Assembly: GCA_963575745.1 (NCBI GenBank)
Contig: CAUYUJ010014347.1
Coordinates: 72,501-136,500 of the forward strand
Reading direction: 5' to 3'
Length of the DNA stretch: 64,000 nt
From: Prorocentrum cordatum
Taxonomy: Eukaryota > Sar > Dinophyceae > Prorocentrales > Prorocentraceae
The position numbers and the translations under genes were made by a program. The notes under the pieces are model-generated. The model was not told where the DNA came from. It worked only from the letters and a program-made list of their open reading frames with translations, and ran no database searches. Of this stretch, positions 22,720 to 34,030 are shown piece by piece. Position 1 is the stretch's first letter; the number at the start of each line of letters is the position of its first letter.

Positions 22720-24110
22720 GTGCAAAACCTATCCTCAGCGGGCCGCAAGGCAACGAACAGTAAGCTGTGGCCCTGTTCGGGGCCCTGGACTTCGAGGCGG
22801 ACGTCGTCGCTGTCGCGGGCCTCGGCCTCCCGCATGAGCAACGCGCGGGGTTTTAGGGGCGCACCTGGGTGCGCAATGCGCTCCCAGCTGATTCTCCAAG
22901 GCCAAGAGATCACTCCCGAGCTGCTGTTTTCGAGCGGGTCAGGCAACCAAGCGGCGCAAATTGTTCGATTTGACGTGCAAGAGTTCCGTCGAGCGAGAGC
23001 GAGATGCCAGATACCACCGACGAGGAGGAAGGAGAACAAGGAGGACGAGGAGCTGGAGGAGGAGACCTTGGAGGGAATAAAAAGGTGTAGGTGCGAGATA
23101 CAGAAGGAGGGTCGGATCAGCGACGCGAGTTTCACGAGCTGGAATATTCGCAGAAGTCATCCCATCAAGCACCACAACATACATATCATCGTGGCGATCT
23201 TGACGACGAACAATCACTTCGCTCATTGCAGACATATTCGAACTCGCAGTTTTATGGCATGGGTACACTTGTCGAGATCACTCACGCGAGTTTTCTGTAT
23301 GAAGGATCATATTCGTAAGCAGTTCGGACCGACGCTGTTCTCGGCGACGTGCCCGATCTGCGACCGTGTCGAGAAGGGCGGGGATTTGTTTTGGCGCGCG
23401 CCCAATGGCGCATCTTTCCCGCCCGCTCCAGAGATATGAGGGCGTTCGTGGGCGCGCCGAGATGGGCGGGGCCCAAGAGGAGCGGCGACGCACCAGGCGA
23501 CAAGAAGAGGAAGAGGGGCAGACAGGGCGACGACAGCCAGGACCGTTTGCTGAACTTGGCGGCCAGGCTGCTGTTCATATTGGCAAGAGAATCCGCCGAG
23601 CTGTCCCTTGCCGTCTTCGACGCGTGGGAGGTGGACTCGGAGGCATCTCTAGCTTGTGCGGGCCTTCAGGTGGGAGCGGGCTATAACGCAGAGGCCCAGG
23701 CCCTGAAGGCGAAAACGGGGAACGACGAGGATGTGGACACGGGCTCGCCGGGGTCGCCTCATCCAGTGGCGCGGCAAAAGGTGGCGCAGAAGTTTGGGCA
23801 AGATACCACGGGCGAACCCCAACTGACACGCCAAACGTAGTACAGAAAGGTCGCGCTGTTGCCAGGTGTGCACGCCCTGGGCGCGTCCGTCACAATCTTC
23901 ACGGCGAAGCGCAACAAAAGCAAGGCCGCAGGGGAAGCACGCGTGCAGGATGCAGTTTCGTCTTCTTCCAGTGTGCGTGACAATCAGGAACATCCTCGCA
24001 GCCGCCCCCATGTCCCAGGGGGCGAAACGCAAGTGCGGAACGGTGCCGAGGGGGGGGCCTTGAAGAGAGACATCAGTCAGCTTCTGAAGTGAAGTGGGGC
24101 GCGGGGCTTG
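22720..24110 (+). pseudogene. Possible second LINE-associated open reading frame, degenerate
   Basis: Plus frame 22720-23439 is open and ends with a CPIC pair (LFSATCPICDRVEKGGDLFW), a possible zinc-binding knuckle. An overlapping frame 23349-23840 carries a basic stretch (KKRKRGRQGDD) then a helical segment (DRLLNLAARLLFILARESAE). Similar basic-then-helical proteins accompany dinoflagellate LINEs in my recollection, so I place it with the neighbouring endonuclease remnant, but this is tentative. No intact start-to-stop model covers both parts. Confidence 0.35.
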
Positions 24111-24978
24111 TAGGCAGCAGCACAGCTTTGCAGACAGTGCCCGTTTTAGAGAACTCGCTCGTGCAGGTAGACCCCCTCACTCCCAGACCTTTTGAGATGC
24201 TGTTCCCAGCCGTTTCCTAATTCACCGGCTCCCGGAACCGAGACCCTCAGGGAACGGGGGTGGGAGGCTTAGCGGGGGGAAGGGCAAGGGCCGTGGGGCA
24301 AGAAGAGGTGGCAGACAGTTTATTTTGTGAGCAAGTGCTACTCCGAAGAGCGTCCTCTGCGTGGGGGCGTGGTTCGGTTGGGCCAGATCGCCATTTGGCG
24401 ACAGGAGGCCCTCGAAGCGAAGTGACATATTACCGTGTAACATTGGCTAGATCCCGAAAGGGGCTCTGTAGCGAGGCGCTGGGCCCGTGTAGTCGACTCA
24501 GCGGGGATCCGAGGCTGATTCGGGTTCAGGTTCCTCGTCCTCCTCCTCCTCCTCGTCCTCCTCGTCCTCCTCCTCCTCCTCCTCCTCCTCCTCCTCCTCC
24601 TCCGATTGCCATGTTAAGCAGGCGCATGGGCTGTGAACGCTCGAACTCCGACTCATCTCGCCTAAGCGCCACGGGGTATGGATTTCTGTGCTTGTGCTAT
24701 CGTGCTCGTTCCCCGGCTCTCGGGACGTTTCCTGATCCCTTGGGCGATTGTGATATGAGGTGGTGCCGGGGAAGGGAATCGGTTTCCACTGGGGCGCCGT
24801 TGCTTGTCCCCTGAGATCCTGGCGTCTCATTTTTTCGAGCCGGGTGTCGGGCCCGGGACCTTCACATATCGATCCAGCTCGAAAAATGACGCGGTGAGAT
24901 CGGATCTGAGGCTCCGGGCGCGATTTTGTACGATAGGGCCCGCGCGGTGACGAGCCCTCCTCCTCTCCCTCGGCCCTT
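24111..24978. other. Unassigned sequence with (TCC)n
   Basis: TCC microsatellite at 24535-24603; otherwise no recognisable gene on either strand. Confidence 0.5.
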
Positions 24979-25098
24979 GGCCTCGTTCGGACGTGTGCAT
25001 TTTTTCTCGGTGGGGGTCATGAGAAGCATCCTGGATCATCCTGCGAAAGAACGCACGAAACCAAAAAAGGCACGGGAAATGGACGTTCGAGCGATGGC
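24979..25098. mobile_element. Family E inverted-repeat element, copy 1
   Basis: The left end GGCCTCGTTCGGACGTGTGC is related to the complement of the right end (GCCATCGCTCGAACGTCCAT). The internal order (ATCCTGGATCATCCTGCGAA, CGCACGAAACC, GGGAAATGGACGT) is shared with copies at 27206-27326 and 44497-44621. Confidence 0.7.
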
Positions 25099-25119
25099 AT
25101 TTGGTCCCCTCGCCACCAG

Positions 25120-25299
25120 AGGTATGCCGCCAGCAAGGTGCGCCTGTTCCACATGAAGCGGTGCGCGGACACCAAGTCCGCCATTTTCCCAGTGCTGGGT
25201 GCCTTGGATCATTGGTGCTGTTCGGCTCCCTCTCCCTGTGCCTTCGCAGCCCGACCAGATCGTGTTAGCCTGGACCCTGGAGGAGGAACCGCTGCATAG
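25120..25299 (+). CDS. Possible exon or coding relic, function unknown
   Basis: A 59-codon open segment reading RYAASKVRLFHMKRCADTKS then AIFPVLGALDHWCCSAPSP, ending at TAG 25297-25299. The frame is also open back through the end of element E1. The basic, aromatic and His/Cys content is protein-like, but no family is recognised and no start codon is placed. It may be a fragment of a mobile-element protein. Confidence 0.25.
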   Translation, partial: RYAASKVRLFHMKRCADTKSAIFPVLGALDHWCCSAPSPCAFAARPDRVSLDPGGGTAA

Positions 25300-25303
25300 T
25301 TCT

Positions 25304-25470
25304 TCATATGCTTTCAGAGATCTGCGCGCGCTTTGCTAATCGCAGTTCTGGCGCCGCTGAACGCCTCGCTAGCGGCAGTTCTGGCGCCGCCCCTAGGCGC
25401 TCAGCGCTCCAGGAATTGGGGCCAGCGCCGATTCAAGAAATCTGTGCGGACCTTCGAAGGTTAGACTCTC
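25304..25470. mobile_element. Family D inverted-repeat element, copy 3 (diverged)
   Basis: Left CTTTCAGAGATCTGCGCGCG faces the right end CAAGAAATCTGTGCGGACCT in inverted orientation. The core contains TCTGGCGCCGC twice, like the GGCGCC core of copies 1 and 2. Confidence 0.6.
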
Positions 25471-25657
25471 TTCAAGACTTGTCCCTCCCCCTTCGCCCTC
25501 GCAGGCCGAAGACACAGGATTATCCTCGATTGTCCAGGCCTGCTCTGCAGGGCCAGGCGTGCTCGTGGCATTGGGAGTTTTTTGTTTCACCGCATGACTT
25601 CCACATACCATCACTGCGGAGCTAGCACCCGCGGGAGTAGCACCTGCGTAGTGGAGA
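25471..25657. other. Unassigned spacer
   Basis: No recognisable gene. Confidence 0.4.
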
Positions 25658-25748
25658 AGTAGGAGGAGGAAGTGGAGGAGGAGGAAGAGGAGGAGGAGGA
25701 GGCGGAGGAAGAGGAGGAGGAGGAGGAGGAGGAGGAGGAGGAGGGAGA
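25658..25748. repeat. (GGA)n array
   Basis: GGA/GAG microsatellite. Confidence 0.95.
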
Positions 25749-27205
25749 CTTAGAGTTGGGGCCGGGCAGGCGGCGTTGGCGACGGCGCGGCCGAGGCGCG
25801 CCGCGCGCGCGCGGGGGGGCGGCTGGATGGCCCTCGGACAGTGGAGGCTCAGAGATGATAAGGGCGATAAGTTGTGTGGAGTAGGGCAGGGTAGAGAGTA
25901 GAAGCCGAGTACGGAGAGTATGGTCTAGCGTGAGGTAGCAGTGTAGAGAGCATATTCTTCTCCCGTGCCGAGTAGGCTCGAGTTGAGCCGAGCAAGCATG
26001 TACTAGAGCAGATCGTTCAGTTTTCAACTCGGAGCATGCAGCACTGATTACACATGTGTATATATATATATGTCGCATATCTGGTATTTCCATACAAGTC
26101 GCATCTCCATCAGTGCACATAATCATATTGCATACCGTATTGCGTACTACGTCGACCAGATAATCGAGTGGAGTACTGCAATAAAGAGATAGCCGATCGT
26201 TATATTGCGAGGGTTGAGTAGCGAGTAGGCTGATTAGATGTGCGTAGGATATGAGCAGCGTTGGCGGAGGGTGTTGATTGGCCACCGAAGACCACGAGGG
26301 ATCCCGCGCGTTGGGTCAGCAAGGGTATCGACATAGAGTTAGAGCACGTGTGTACCGAGAATATCGCCCAGAGCGCTTTGTGGTAATTGCTGACATGGCC
26401 ATCCTGGCTTGCAGCAGTATCGTGTTGCTCTGGGTTGTCGGGGCGAGGGCGACAAGCCCCGCCAGGGAACGAGCAATCACTGAGCTAGGACAACTGTGGC
26501 GCGACTGCGTTCTGCCTTCGCGAACGCAGCCTTCATTTCATGCGACAGCTCGAGCACCGCATTCACCGCCGAACATGCCACCTGCAGGATTCCAGGGACC
26601 ACGCGATGTTTGACCCTCGGCCCATGGGTAAGTCAAGTACTCGCCAGGCGCCGGGGACATATATTGAAACCGATGCATCGATCCCGCTACGTTTGCAGAT
26701 CTTTCCATGTCGAAGGCACCACAATACACCGTAAACTCACGAGAGCTGATGGAAACAAGGTCCGCGAAGGGGGATTAGCCCCGAGAAGGATTTAGCGGGG
26801 TGGGGCCTGGTCAGCGCCGAGGAAGTGCCAGGGCTGATGTTGGATATGTTGGGGGCGTCCAAGGGTGGGGGAGTGATGATCAGGGGAGGCTAGATTTCAC
26901 GGGCCCCCCCTCTGATTCCCGTGCGTTCCTTGGCCCCCCCTGGGCCCCCCTCTTGGACGCCCCCCCTTTGAACCGGCGGCGCGGCCGGCGGGGAAGTGAG
27001 AGGGTGCAGGCCTTCTGTCAGAAGGCGGCGGGGCTTCTCAGAAGCAGCCCTCCGTCCTTCGGAGATGCCGCCTCGGCCTTCGAAGCCGCCGCAGAGCACT
27101 TCTCGGAAGCCCCGACAGCCTCTTGAGCGTCCTCAGAAGGCTCGCGTATCTCTGCGTTTCCCCTTGGGCCCGCCGCCGACCCCCGCTTGGGTGCCCCCCG
27201 CTCTT
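25749..27205. other. Unassigned, lower-GC unique sequence then GC-rich sequence
   Basis: 25860-26270 is one of the least repetitive and most AT-balanced stretches in the window, with TATATATATA at 26056-26069. Plus frames 26278-26613 and 26496-26795 are open but unrecognised. C runs occur at 26902-26960. Confidence 0.4.
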
Positions 27206-27326
27206 GGCGTCGCTCGGACGTGTGCATCTGTTCTCAGCGAGTACCATCGCGGAGTATCCTGGATCAACGTTCGAAAGTCGCACGAAGCCGACAAAAGTCG
27301 CGGGGAGTGGGCGTCCGAGCGATGGC
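27206..27326. mobile_element. Family E inverted-repeat element, copy 2
   Basis: The left end GGCGTCGCTCGGACGTGTGC and the complement of the right end (GCCATCGCTCGGACGCCCAC) form 16-bp terminal inverted repeats. It is 121 bp, against 120 bp for copy 1. Confidence 0.75.
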
Positions 27327-27344
27327 AGGCGCTTGGACGCCCTG

Positions 27345-27460
27345 GTCCGAACTCCGGCTTCATCCGGTTTGCTCCCGCTTGATCCCGCTCAATCCCGTTC
27401 CGTCTGGTCATCCCGCCTGGCCCGAGGCCAAATCCGGCGCAGCAGCCCCCCAAAGGGGCT
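27345..27460. repeat. Dispersed repeat I, copy 1
   Basis: CTGGTCCGAACTCCGGCTTC followed by several AATCCCG/GATCCCG units and ending in CGGCGCAGCAGCCCCCCAAA. The same order is seen at 28045-28160 and 40485-40612. Confidence 0.7.
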
Positions 27461-28044
27461 CAGCCGTGCCCTCAGGCATTCCGACGAAGCCCTCCCAGCA
27501 GTTGCCTCCCATCCCCTCTCGGGCGCCCCCCGCTCGGACGCCCCCGCATGCTGCCCTCGGCCCGGCCCTGCCCCCCGCAGGGGGCCGCCTCGGCAGCGGA
27601 GGGCTCCCCTCGCGCGCCGAATGGGCCCCCCCCCGCGAGGCCGAGGCCGGGGCGGCGGGGGCCGCGGGCGAGACGGGCCCGGAGGACCGCGGCGGGCCGG
27701 GGCCGAGGCCGCCGCGGCGGGCCGGGTGCGATCGCCGATCGCGCAAGGGGCTCGGAGAGAATGGGCAATCGATGTGCAGCCGAGGGCCGAGGTGGGTCTT
27801 CAGTTTCTGGTGCCCCCTCCGCCCTGCTTCTCTCGGCGGATGATGAAACGCGTCCCTCGTCTTCTTCCTGCTTCTCCTCCTCCTCCTCCTCGTCGTAGTC
27901 GTCGTCGTCGTCGTCGTCGTCGTCGATGCTGCGCGGCGGGTGCCGCGGGTGCCCAGAGAACCGCGGCGGGCCAGAGCCGAGCCTTGCAAGGTTCGCTCGG
28001 CACGATCGCGAAATTCGAATGCAACTCCTGGGGGATCAAATTCT
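27461..28044. other. GC-rich region with TCC/GTC microsatellite
   Basis: Very GC-rich; overlapping frames on both strands are compositional. TCCTCCTCCTCGTCG at 27871-27925. Confidence 0.4.
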
Positions 28045-28165
28045 GAATTTGTACTGGTCCGAAGTGCGGTTCAAATCGGCTTCATCCCGTTCAATCCGGC
28101 TTAGTCCAGCTGGATCCCGCCTCATCCGCGGCTTCCGGCGTTGTAGCACCCAATGGGGCTTAATC
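28045..28165. repeat. Dispersed repeat I, copy 2
   Basis: CTGGTCCGAAGTGCGGTTCA, then TTCATCCCGTTCAATCCGGC units, ending CGGCGTTGTAGCACCCAATG. The upstream GAATGCAACTCCTGGGGG (28017-28034) also matches the upstream flank of copy 3 (GGATGCAACTCCTGTGAG). Confidence 0.65.
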
Positions 28166-28303
28166 TTCTTTGATCATTCCGACGACGACGTCCCTGTAGT
28201 TGTTTCCTAAGCGACATGGGTGTAGGAATAATGCACAACCATGTATAGATACATCGAGCTTGTAGAGCATCTGAGTTTCCATTGTTCTGTCTACAAGCTA
28301 TTT

Positions 28304-28345
28304 GGCATCGCTCGGACGTGTGAATGTTTCCGCGGCGATAACTAT
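28304..28345. mobile_element. Family E element, left-end fragment
   Basis: GGCATCGCTCGGACGTGTGA matches the left end of the other E copies; the right half is not found. Confidence 0.55.
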
Positions 28346-28494
28346 AGAGGAGCCTCTTGGAGAATCAGTGCCAGCATGGTAAAACTTACATCGGGCCTGT
28401 CTCTCTACAGGAGGAGTATTCAAAAACAGTCAAAGCATAGTACGGGGACATGCCCGACCTAAGGTTAGACATATCGTCGACCATTATGCAGTGA

Positions 28495-28700
28495 AGTTCG
28501 CAAGGATGACCATCCTTGCCATTATTTCTTCTTGTGAAGGCCTGACGGCCGGTGCCATCGACCCTGAAAGACATCGACGACGACCAGGAGGGGGAGGAGG
28601 AGGAGAAGGAGGAGGAGGAGGAGATAATTAAGGAGGAGGAGGAGGAGGACAAGGAGGAGGAAAAGGACGTAAGGATGACCATCCTTGCCATTGCTTCTTA
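28495..28700. repeat. Direct repeat pair flanking a GGA array
   Basis: AAGGATGACCATCCTTGCCA occurs at 28501 and 28671, each followed by TTNTTTCTT-like sequence. Between them is a GGA/GAG microsatellite (28580-28665). AAGGATGACCATCCTT is itself nearly palindromic. Confidence 0.8.
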
Positions 28701-28754
28701 TTATTCAGCAGCGGGGAGTTTTCGGCGGGTCACTCGGCATGCCGCTCGCGCGCG

Positions 28755-29033
28755 GGCGTGTCAGGCTGCTGGGCCGATTTGCAGGTGAGCTCCGCTTGCG
28801 GACATCATCGCCTTCGCTTGCAGAGACCGTTTTGCTCTCGGACGGTTTGAAGAGATTCGCAGGTGACGTTCGCCTGTTGTCACAGCAGCGATTTCCGCTC
28901 GTTCGAACTCAGGAGCTGGTCGCGCGTGTCCTCCCTCCGTCCTGCTTTCCAGACTCTCCTTGTCGCGCACGGACGTGTCAGGCTGCTGGGCCGACTTGCA
29001 GGTTCGCTCCGCCTGCGGACATCATCGCCACTC
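28755..29033. repeat. 60-bp direct repeat pair
   Basis: CGTGTCAGGCTGCTGGGCCG is at 28757 and 28974; each copy runs about 58 bp to GCGGACATCATCGCC with few changes. Spacing is 217 bp. Confidence 0.8.
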
Positions 29034-29700
29034 AAGACAGACCTGAGGCAATTCCAGAAAAATGAGGGAGGACCCAAAGGGCCCCCGAAAGGCGCCCCAA
29101 GAGGCTTCAAAGCGGCCTCCAAGAGGCTGCACAGAGGCTTCTCCAGAGACCCGACGAAGCAGTCAAGAGGTCTCAGGCAGCCCCCGTTCAGACTACAGGA
29201 TACCTCTTGCACGATTCAAATCGAAGACACAGGCATACAAACACTCTCCCCCACACACTCCTCCTTATCCTCTTTCTCCTCCTCCCCCTCCCACTCCTCC
29301 TCCGCCTCCGCCTCCTCCTCTTCTATCATTCTTACGCTTCCAACCCCTCAGCACCCTTTTCTATCTCACTTGGCATCCTCTCTCTTCACGTGCCCTCCTC
29401 CTCCATGCCCGCCTTACCATCTTGCCTCCGCTTTTTTCCCGCATCCAGCCCTAATCCAAATTCCTCGCGTGTAGCTTCCTTTGTTCCCCCCTCTCTCCCG
29501 CTTCCTCCTTCTCTTGCCTCCTGCCCTCTACCTCTTACGTTCGCCCTCCTGTCCCATCCATCCTCCTCCCCGCCTCGGTGATCCCCCATGATCCCTCCTT
29601 CCGCCGCCCTGCCCCTCCCCGTCCCTTTCCTTTTCACTTTGCATCCCCCTGTCCTTCCTCTAACCTCCTCCTCCTCCTCCTCCTCCTCCTTCTTGGCGTT
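29034..29700. repeat. Minisatellite fragment and pyrimidine-rich tract
   Basis: 29060-29170 holds GGCCCCCGAAAGGCGCCCCAA-type minisatellite units; 29240-29695 is degenerate CCTCCTCC sequence with no credible gene. Confidence 0.7.
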
Positions 29701-30905
29701 GCGCTAGCCTGAATCGGATGATCGTGGCGTCTGGCGGCTCAAAAACCCTACTTAGCGTAGTGGAACTAGCACATTAACCTGGCGAGCGCAGCGAAAGTCA
29801 GGCAAACAGAGAGGTGAAGAGGAGCTCTTCAGAGTATGCTCCCTCCAGGTGGTACAAACAGCAAGCTTGGAATACCTTAGTGGGCGCCACCGGCCCACAA
29901 GTGTAACCTTGTATGACATCAAAACAAGTACCCCAGGTTTTGTTGGTCCAGGCTAACCGCGAAATTGTGCAACACAAGCGAAAGACGGAAGAGGAAAGCG
30001 TGTGACCTCATCCTCTCCCTTCTTCCTCCTCCATCTCTCTTTCACGTCCGCCTCCCTCCACCAACCCCCGTCCCCATTCCCTCCTTCGTACATAGCTCCC
30101 ACGTTGTCCGGCCTTCCTCCACTCTACTCTTCCTGCCACCTCACTCTGTCTTGCCTCATGGTACCACCATCGTATACTGGAAACCAGACCCCGGGGGCCC
30201 CAGGCCGCAGCACACGGGGCACCCTAGGGTACCCTAAGTGGTCCCTCCCCTCCGGGGGCCTCCCCGGAGCTTCCGGAAGGCTCCCGCGGTGCTGTGCAAA
30301 TTTTCCAGGAGGGCCCCACGACGGTCCCAGGAGGTCCCAGGTTGCCCCAGAAAGCCCCCAGCAGCACAATGAGGCCCAAAGAAGCCGTCAGAGTGCCCGC
30401 ACAGGATTTCCAAGAGTGCCAAACCAGTCGAACACCCAAAGGCATCCCAACGTGCTTCCCTTTCTTTTCTGGAGTTCCCATTTGTTGCCAAAGCGTGGCT
30501 CCAAGATGGCCTCGGAGGCTCAAATGGTCCCGAACAGGGTTGCAAGATTACCCAAGGATGGCCCAGGACTGCCGCGAGTACAGAGCCTCCAGACGACTTC
30601 AGACACCAAGGCGTGCGTTTCCAAGCCAAGGACCCGATCATCCTCGATACGCTCGGCCTCATGACAAGTAGAACTTGAGCGCGCGCGATGGTTCCGGTCA
30701 CAATTTATATGGGACAGAGCCTGGGGGAGTTGTCGAGAGTTCAACATCTCCGTCTCTGCCGTCGTCTCCGTCTCTGCCGTCGTCTTTTTCGTCATCGTCA
30801 TCATCGTCGTCATCGTCGTCGTCGGCTTCGTCGACTTCGCCGCTGCAAGTTGGCATCGTATACCAGTGGCTTGGAAGACACCTCTCTCTCTTTCTAACTT
30901 GAACG
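29701..30905. other. Unassigned sequence with short minisatellite and GTC tracts
   Basis: 30190-30600 contains GGCCCCAGG/CCTCC-type units related to the window's minisatellite; 30755-30840 is rich in CGTC. No recognisable gene on either strand. Confidence 0.4.
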
Positions 30906-31091
30906 TTGTTGCGTTTGCTCTTTGGAGATATTTCCTCGGCTCTTCTATCTGGTTGCGAAGCGTGGACTCAAATTGTGGAAAATGAGAGTAGTAGGCGCCG
31001 CATTCAAAGACACATGCTAAGACTGATTACTGTGATATCATGTCACAGAGAAGAGCCATGGGAGCAACACACAATGATGACGCACACGTAG
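30906..31091 (+). pseudogene. LINE reverse-transcriptase C-terminal relic
   Basis: A 61-codon frame reads LFGDISSALLSGCEAWTQIV then ENESSRRRIQRHMLRLITV before a stop. The pattern ALL-GCEAW ... RRRIQRHMLR matches the segment after the RT palm and thumb in many LINEs (P-LLYG-E-W ... L---QRRMLR). It has no RT catalytic region and is truncated on both sides, so it is a dead fragment unconnected to the remnant at 20 kb. Confidence 0.6.
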
Positions 31092-32983
31092 CACCAGGGG
31101 AATAGATGTTGCAATCATTTTACCTTTGAATCCACGCCGACATACACAACTCAGCGCGAAGTATCGCCTGGGCATACCAACTATACGCTGGATATTCAAC
31201 GTATTCAAAGTCAAGTCGGATCACCACAAGGCATTGAACCCTGAGGAACATCTATTGTCTGATGCATTCGAGCCGCGGGATTCTGTTCATGTGCTCCTGA
31301 GGTTCGCCGCCCGGGAGCAGTGGAGCTGTCTTGAGGACTTGTTTTATTTTTCGTTTCAAGCGGTTTCGGGGGTTTGGGGCGCTTCGGCCCCACCCCGCGG
31401 CCCCGCGGCAGCTACAGGGTCCGCACAAGGCGTGCAGCATCGCATCGCACCGCATCGTCGTCGTGATTCGTCGCCTCCTGGACGCCGTCGTTGTCGCCGC
31501 CGCCGCCTTCGTCGCCGTCGTCCTCCTCTCCGCGGGCGCACGGGGGGGAGCGCGGGACTGCAGAGGACGTCGGCGTGGAGGCCGCGGGCGACGAGGCCGC
31601 CGGCGACGAAGCCGCCGCGGACGAGGGCGCCGGGGCTGCCGAGGCCTTCTCCCGTGCCTGCACGTGCTCCTCTTCCCTCCCGCCACCCCCCGCACGCTCC
31701 TCCTCCCGCCTCCCTCTCCTCCTCGTGCCCCGCCTCGTGCCTCGTCGCGCTGCTGCTGCTGCTGGTCCTCCTCCCCTCGCCCACGGCCTCGTTGGCCTCC
31801 TCCTCTCTCCTCCTCTGCCATGTGCACGTCCCGTCGCCATCGACACGCGCCAGGTCGAGTCGATCCGATCCAGTCCTGCCTCCTGCCTCCCGCCTCCTCC
31901 TCCTCCTCCTCCTCCTCCTCCTCCTCCTCCCATGTGCTCCCCCTCCGAGCGGCGCTCCCGCCTCCCGGTCTGCTGGAGGCGGGGTGTGCTGCCAAAGTTT
32001 CAGCCGGCTTGGGCAGACAGGGACGGCGTGGCAAGGCAGACTCGAAGCTGTCGCAGTGTCCGTCTCATCGCATCGCATCGTGCCCCCGTGACCCTCTCCC
32101 TCCTCCTCGTGCTTGTGCTCCTCGCTGTGGGTGATGTAGACTTCAGGCCTGTTAGGTCCATGGGGATGTATGTACAGCACGCTGTTCCCGCTATCGTTCC
32201 TCTTAGCCGTCTCCTCACGCTCTCACTACTGGCGCCGCTGACTGGCCGGCGCCTTTCCGCGGCTTGTCTTCGATGTGGGTGTGGCGCGTGTGGCTGTGGC
32301 GTCGGAGCAGAATCCACGCGTTTCTGCTGCTCCGCCATCTCCTGTGAACGTTGCCTTGGGGGGGCCGTGTCGCCGCGGCTGGACGCTACTCGAGGATCTG
32401 GTTGGTTGGACGCTGGGAGATTTTCGGGGGCTGGCTCTGACCGGATTGCGCCTCGTCCTTTTCCTGCAAGTGCTTTTCCTCGACACCCTGCTGGCGGCCA
32501 GGTGCCGTCGGACCAGCGAAGCCCAAACCCGCGCCGTCGACTGGGCGAGCGAACTGTTTGTGCCCCGCCAAGTGACGGGAGCGAAATTTTCAGGTAACGT
32601 CGGCACGGTGCTAGGATGTGCTATGGCGAGGGGGACATGTCGCCAGCCTGCAAGCGGGCCCGCTGCCGCCGAATTGGCGAGCGCAAACTGTGCGCCGCGC
32701 CGAGATGAGATCGCCACTTTCGGGCGACATCTGCGCGGCGCCCGGGCGACAACGACATCTCGCAAGCTCGCATGCGGCCTGCTGCATAATTTAGGCGTGT
32801 TACTTATGAAAGTCATTTAAGATTGAGTGTCTCTTTGTCCCAGCTACCAACGCGCATTCGTGCTCGTCAGTGCGCGCATGATTGCCCCATCCTCGCCATC
32901 CCACGCTTCAACTACCCCCTCCTCGTCTCCATCATCGTTCGCACCCCTCCGCCCCCCATCCACCCTTCCACTGATTCCCCATG

Positions 32984-32988
<5 letters not shown>
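31092..32988. other. GC-rich region with long overlapping frames, function unknown
   Basis: Long frames overlap on both strands (for example plus 31491-32597 and minus 31356-32180), driven by GTC and CCTCC composition (CTC array at 31890-31931). The plus frame 32275-32820 (181 codons, with LVLFLQVLFLDTLLAARC) is the most protein-like but is not recognised. Confidence 0.35.
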
Positions 32989-33027
<39 letters not shown>

Positions 33028-33029
33028 TG
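32989..33029. repeat. (AT)n microsatellite
   Basis: ATAT dinucleotide run, followed by GGGCCCCGGGCCCCGGGCC. Confidence 0.95.
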
Positions 33030-33099
33030 GGAGATCCCGGGCCCCGGGCCCCGGGCCGGAACCTCCCTTGTATATAGGGTGCGGCCCTCTCCCGGGGCG

Positions 33100-34030
33100 C
33101 CCTTCCGGCGGCCCCCGCGCGTTCCAGCCCGCCCAAGAGGGCTTCAGGAGCGCCGAGAGAACCCCAGGATCGCTTCAAGACCGCCACAGATCGCTTCCAG
33201 AAGGGTCAAGACGCGCTCAAACCGCCCCAAGAGGCCTTCAAGAGGCCCCCCACGAGCGCCCCGGGAGACCAAAATAGCCCCATTCCCCTCGTAAAACGTA
33301 CATTTTTACGATATCAGCTCCCTTAGCTGTCGGAGCGGCCCGAAAGCCCCACGAGGCGCCCAAGGACGCTCCAGGACGACTGAGGACAGCCCCAAGACGG
33401 CCCAGGAGGGCCTCCCGGGACGCTCCTCCGGCGGCCCCCGGGCTGCCCAGTCCGCCCAAGAAGGCTCCAAGAGCGCCGAGAGAACCCCAGGATCGCTTCA
33501 AGACCGCCAAAGATCGCTTCCAGAAGGGCCAAGAGGCCATCAAACCGCCCCAAGAGGCCTCCAAGAGGCCCCCCAAGAGCGCCCCGGGAGACCAAAATGG
33601 CCCCATTCCCTTCGTAAAACGTACATTTTTAGGATATCAGCTCCCTTGGCTGTCGGAGCGGTCCGAAAGCCCCACGAGGCGCCCTAGGATAGCCCGAAGA
33701 CAGCCCAGGAAGGCCTCCCGGGACGCTCCTCGGGCGGCCCCCGGGCCTCCCAGTCCGCCAAAGAAGGCTCCAAGAGCGCCGAGAGAAGCCCAGGATCGCT
33801 TCAAGACCGCCAAAGATCGCTTCCAGAAGGGACAAGAGGCCATCAAACCGCCCCAAGAGGCCTCCAAGAGGCCCCCCAAGAGCGCCCCGGGAAACCAAAA
33901 TGGCCCCATTCCCTTCGTAAAACGTACATTTTTAGGATATCTCATCCCTTGGCTGTCCGAGTTGTCAGACAGCCCCAGGAGGCGCCCAAGGACGCCCCAG
34001 GACGCCTGAGGACAGCGCTAAGAGGGCCTA
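33100..34030. repeat. Tandem repeat with 303-323 bp unit, three copies
   Basis: CGTAAAACGTACATTTTT occurs at 33290, 33613 and 33916 (spacing 323 and 303). Between them the blocks GCGCCGAGAGAACCCCAGGA, ATCGCTTCAAGACCGCC, CAAACCGCCCCAAGAGGCC and CCCGGGAGACCAAAAT recur in order. Minus-strand GALGGPLGGLLGRF-type frames are repeat translations. Confidence 0.9.

Noticed and set aside
31356-32180. Minus-strand 274-codon frame
   Set aside because: Overlaps similar-length plus frames; sequence is GTC/GGA composition with no conserved segment.
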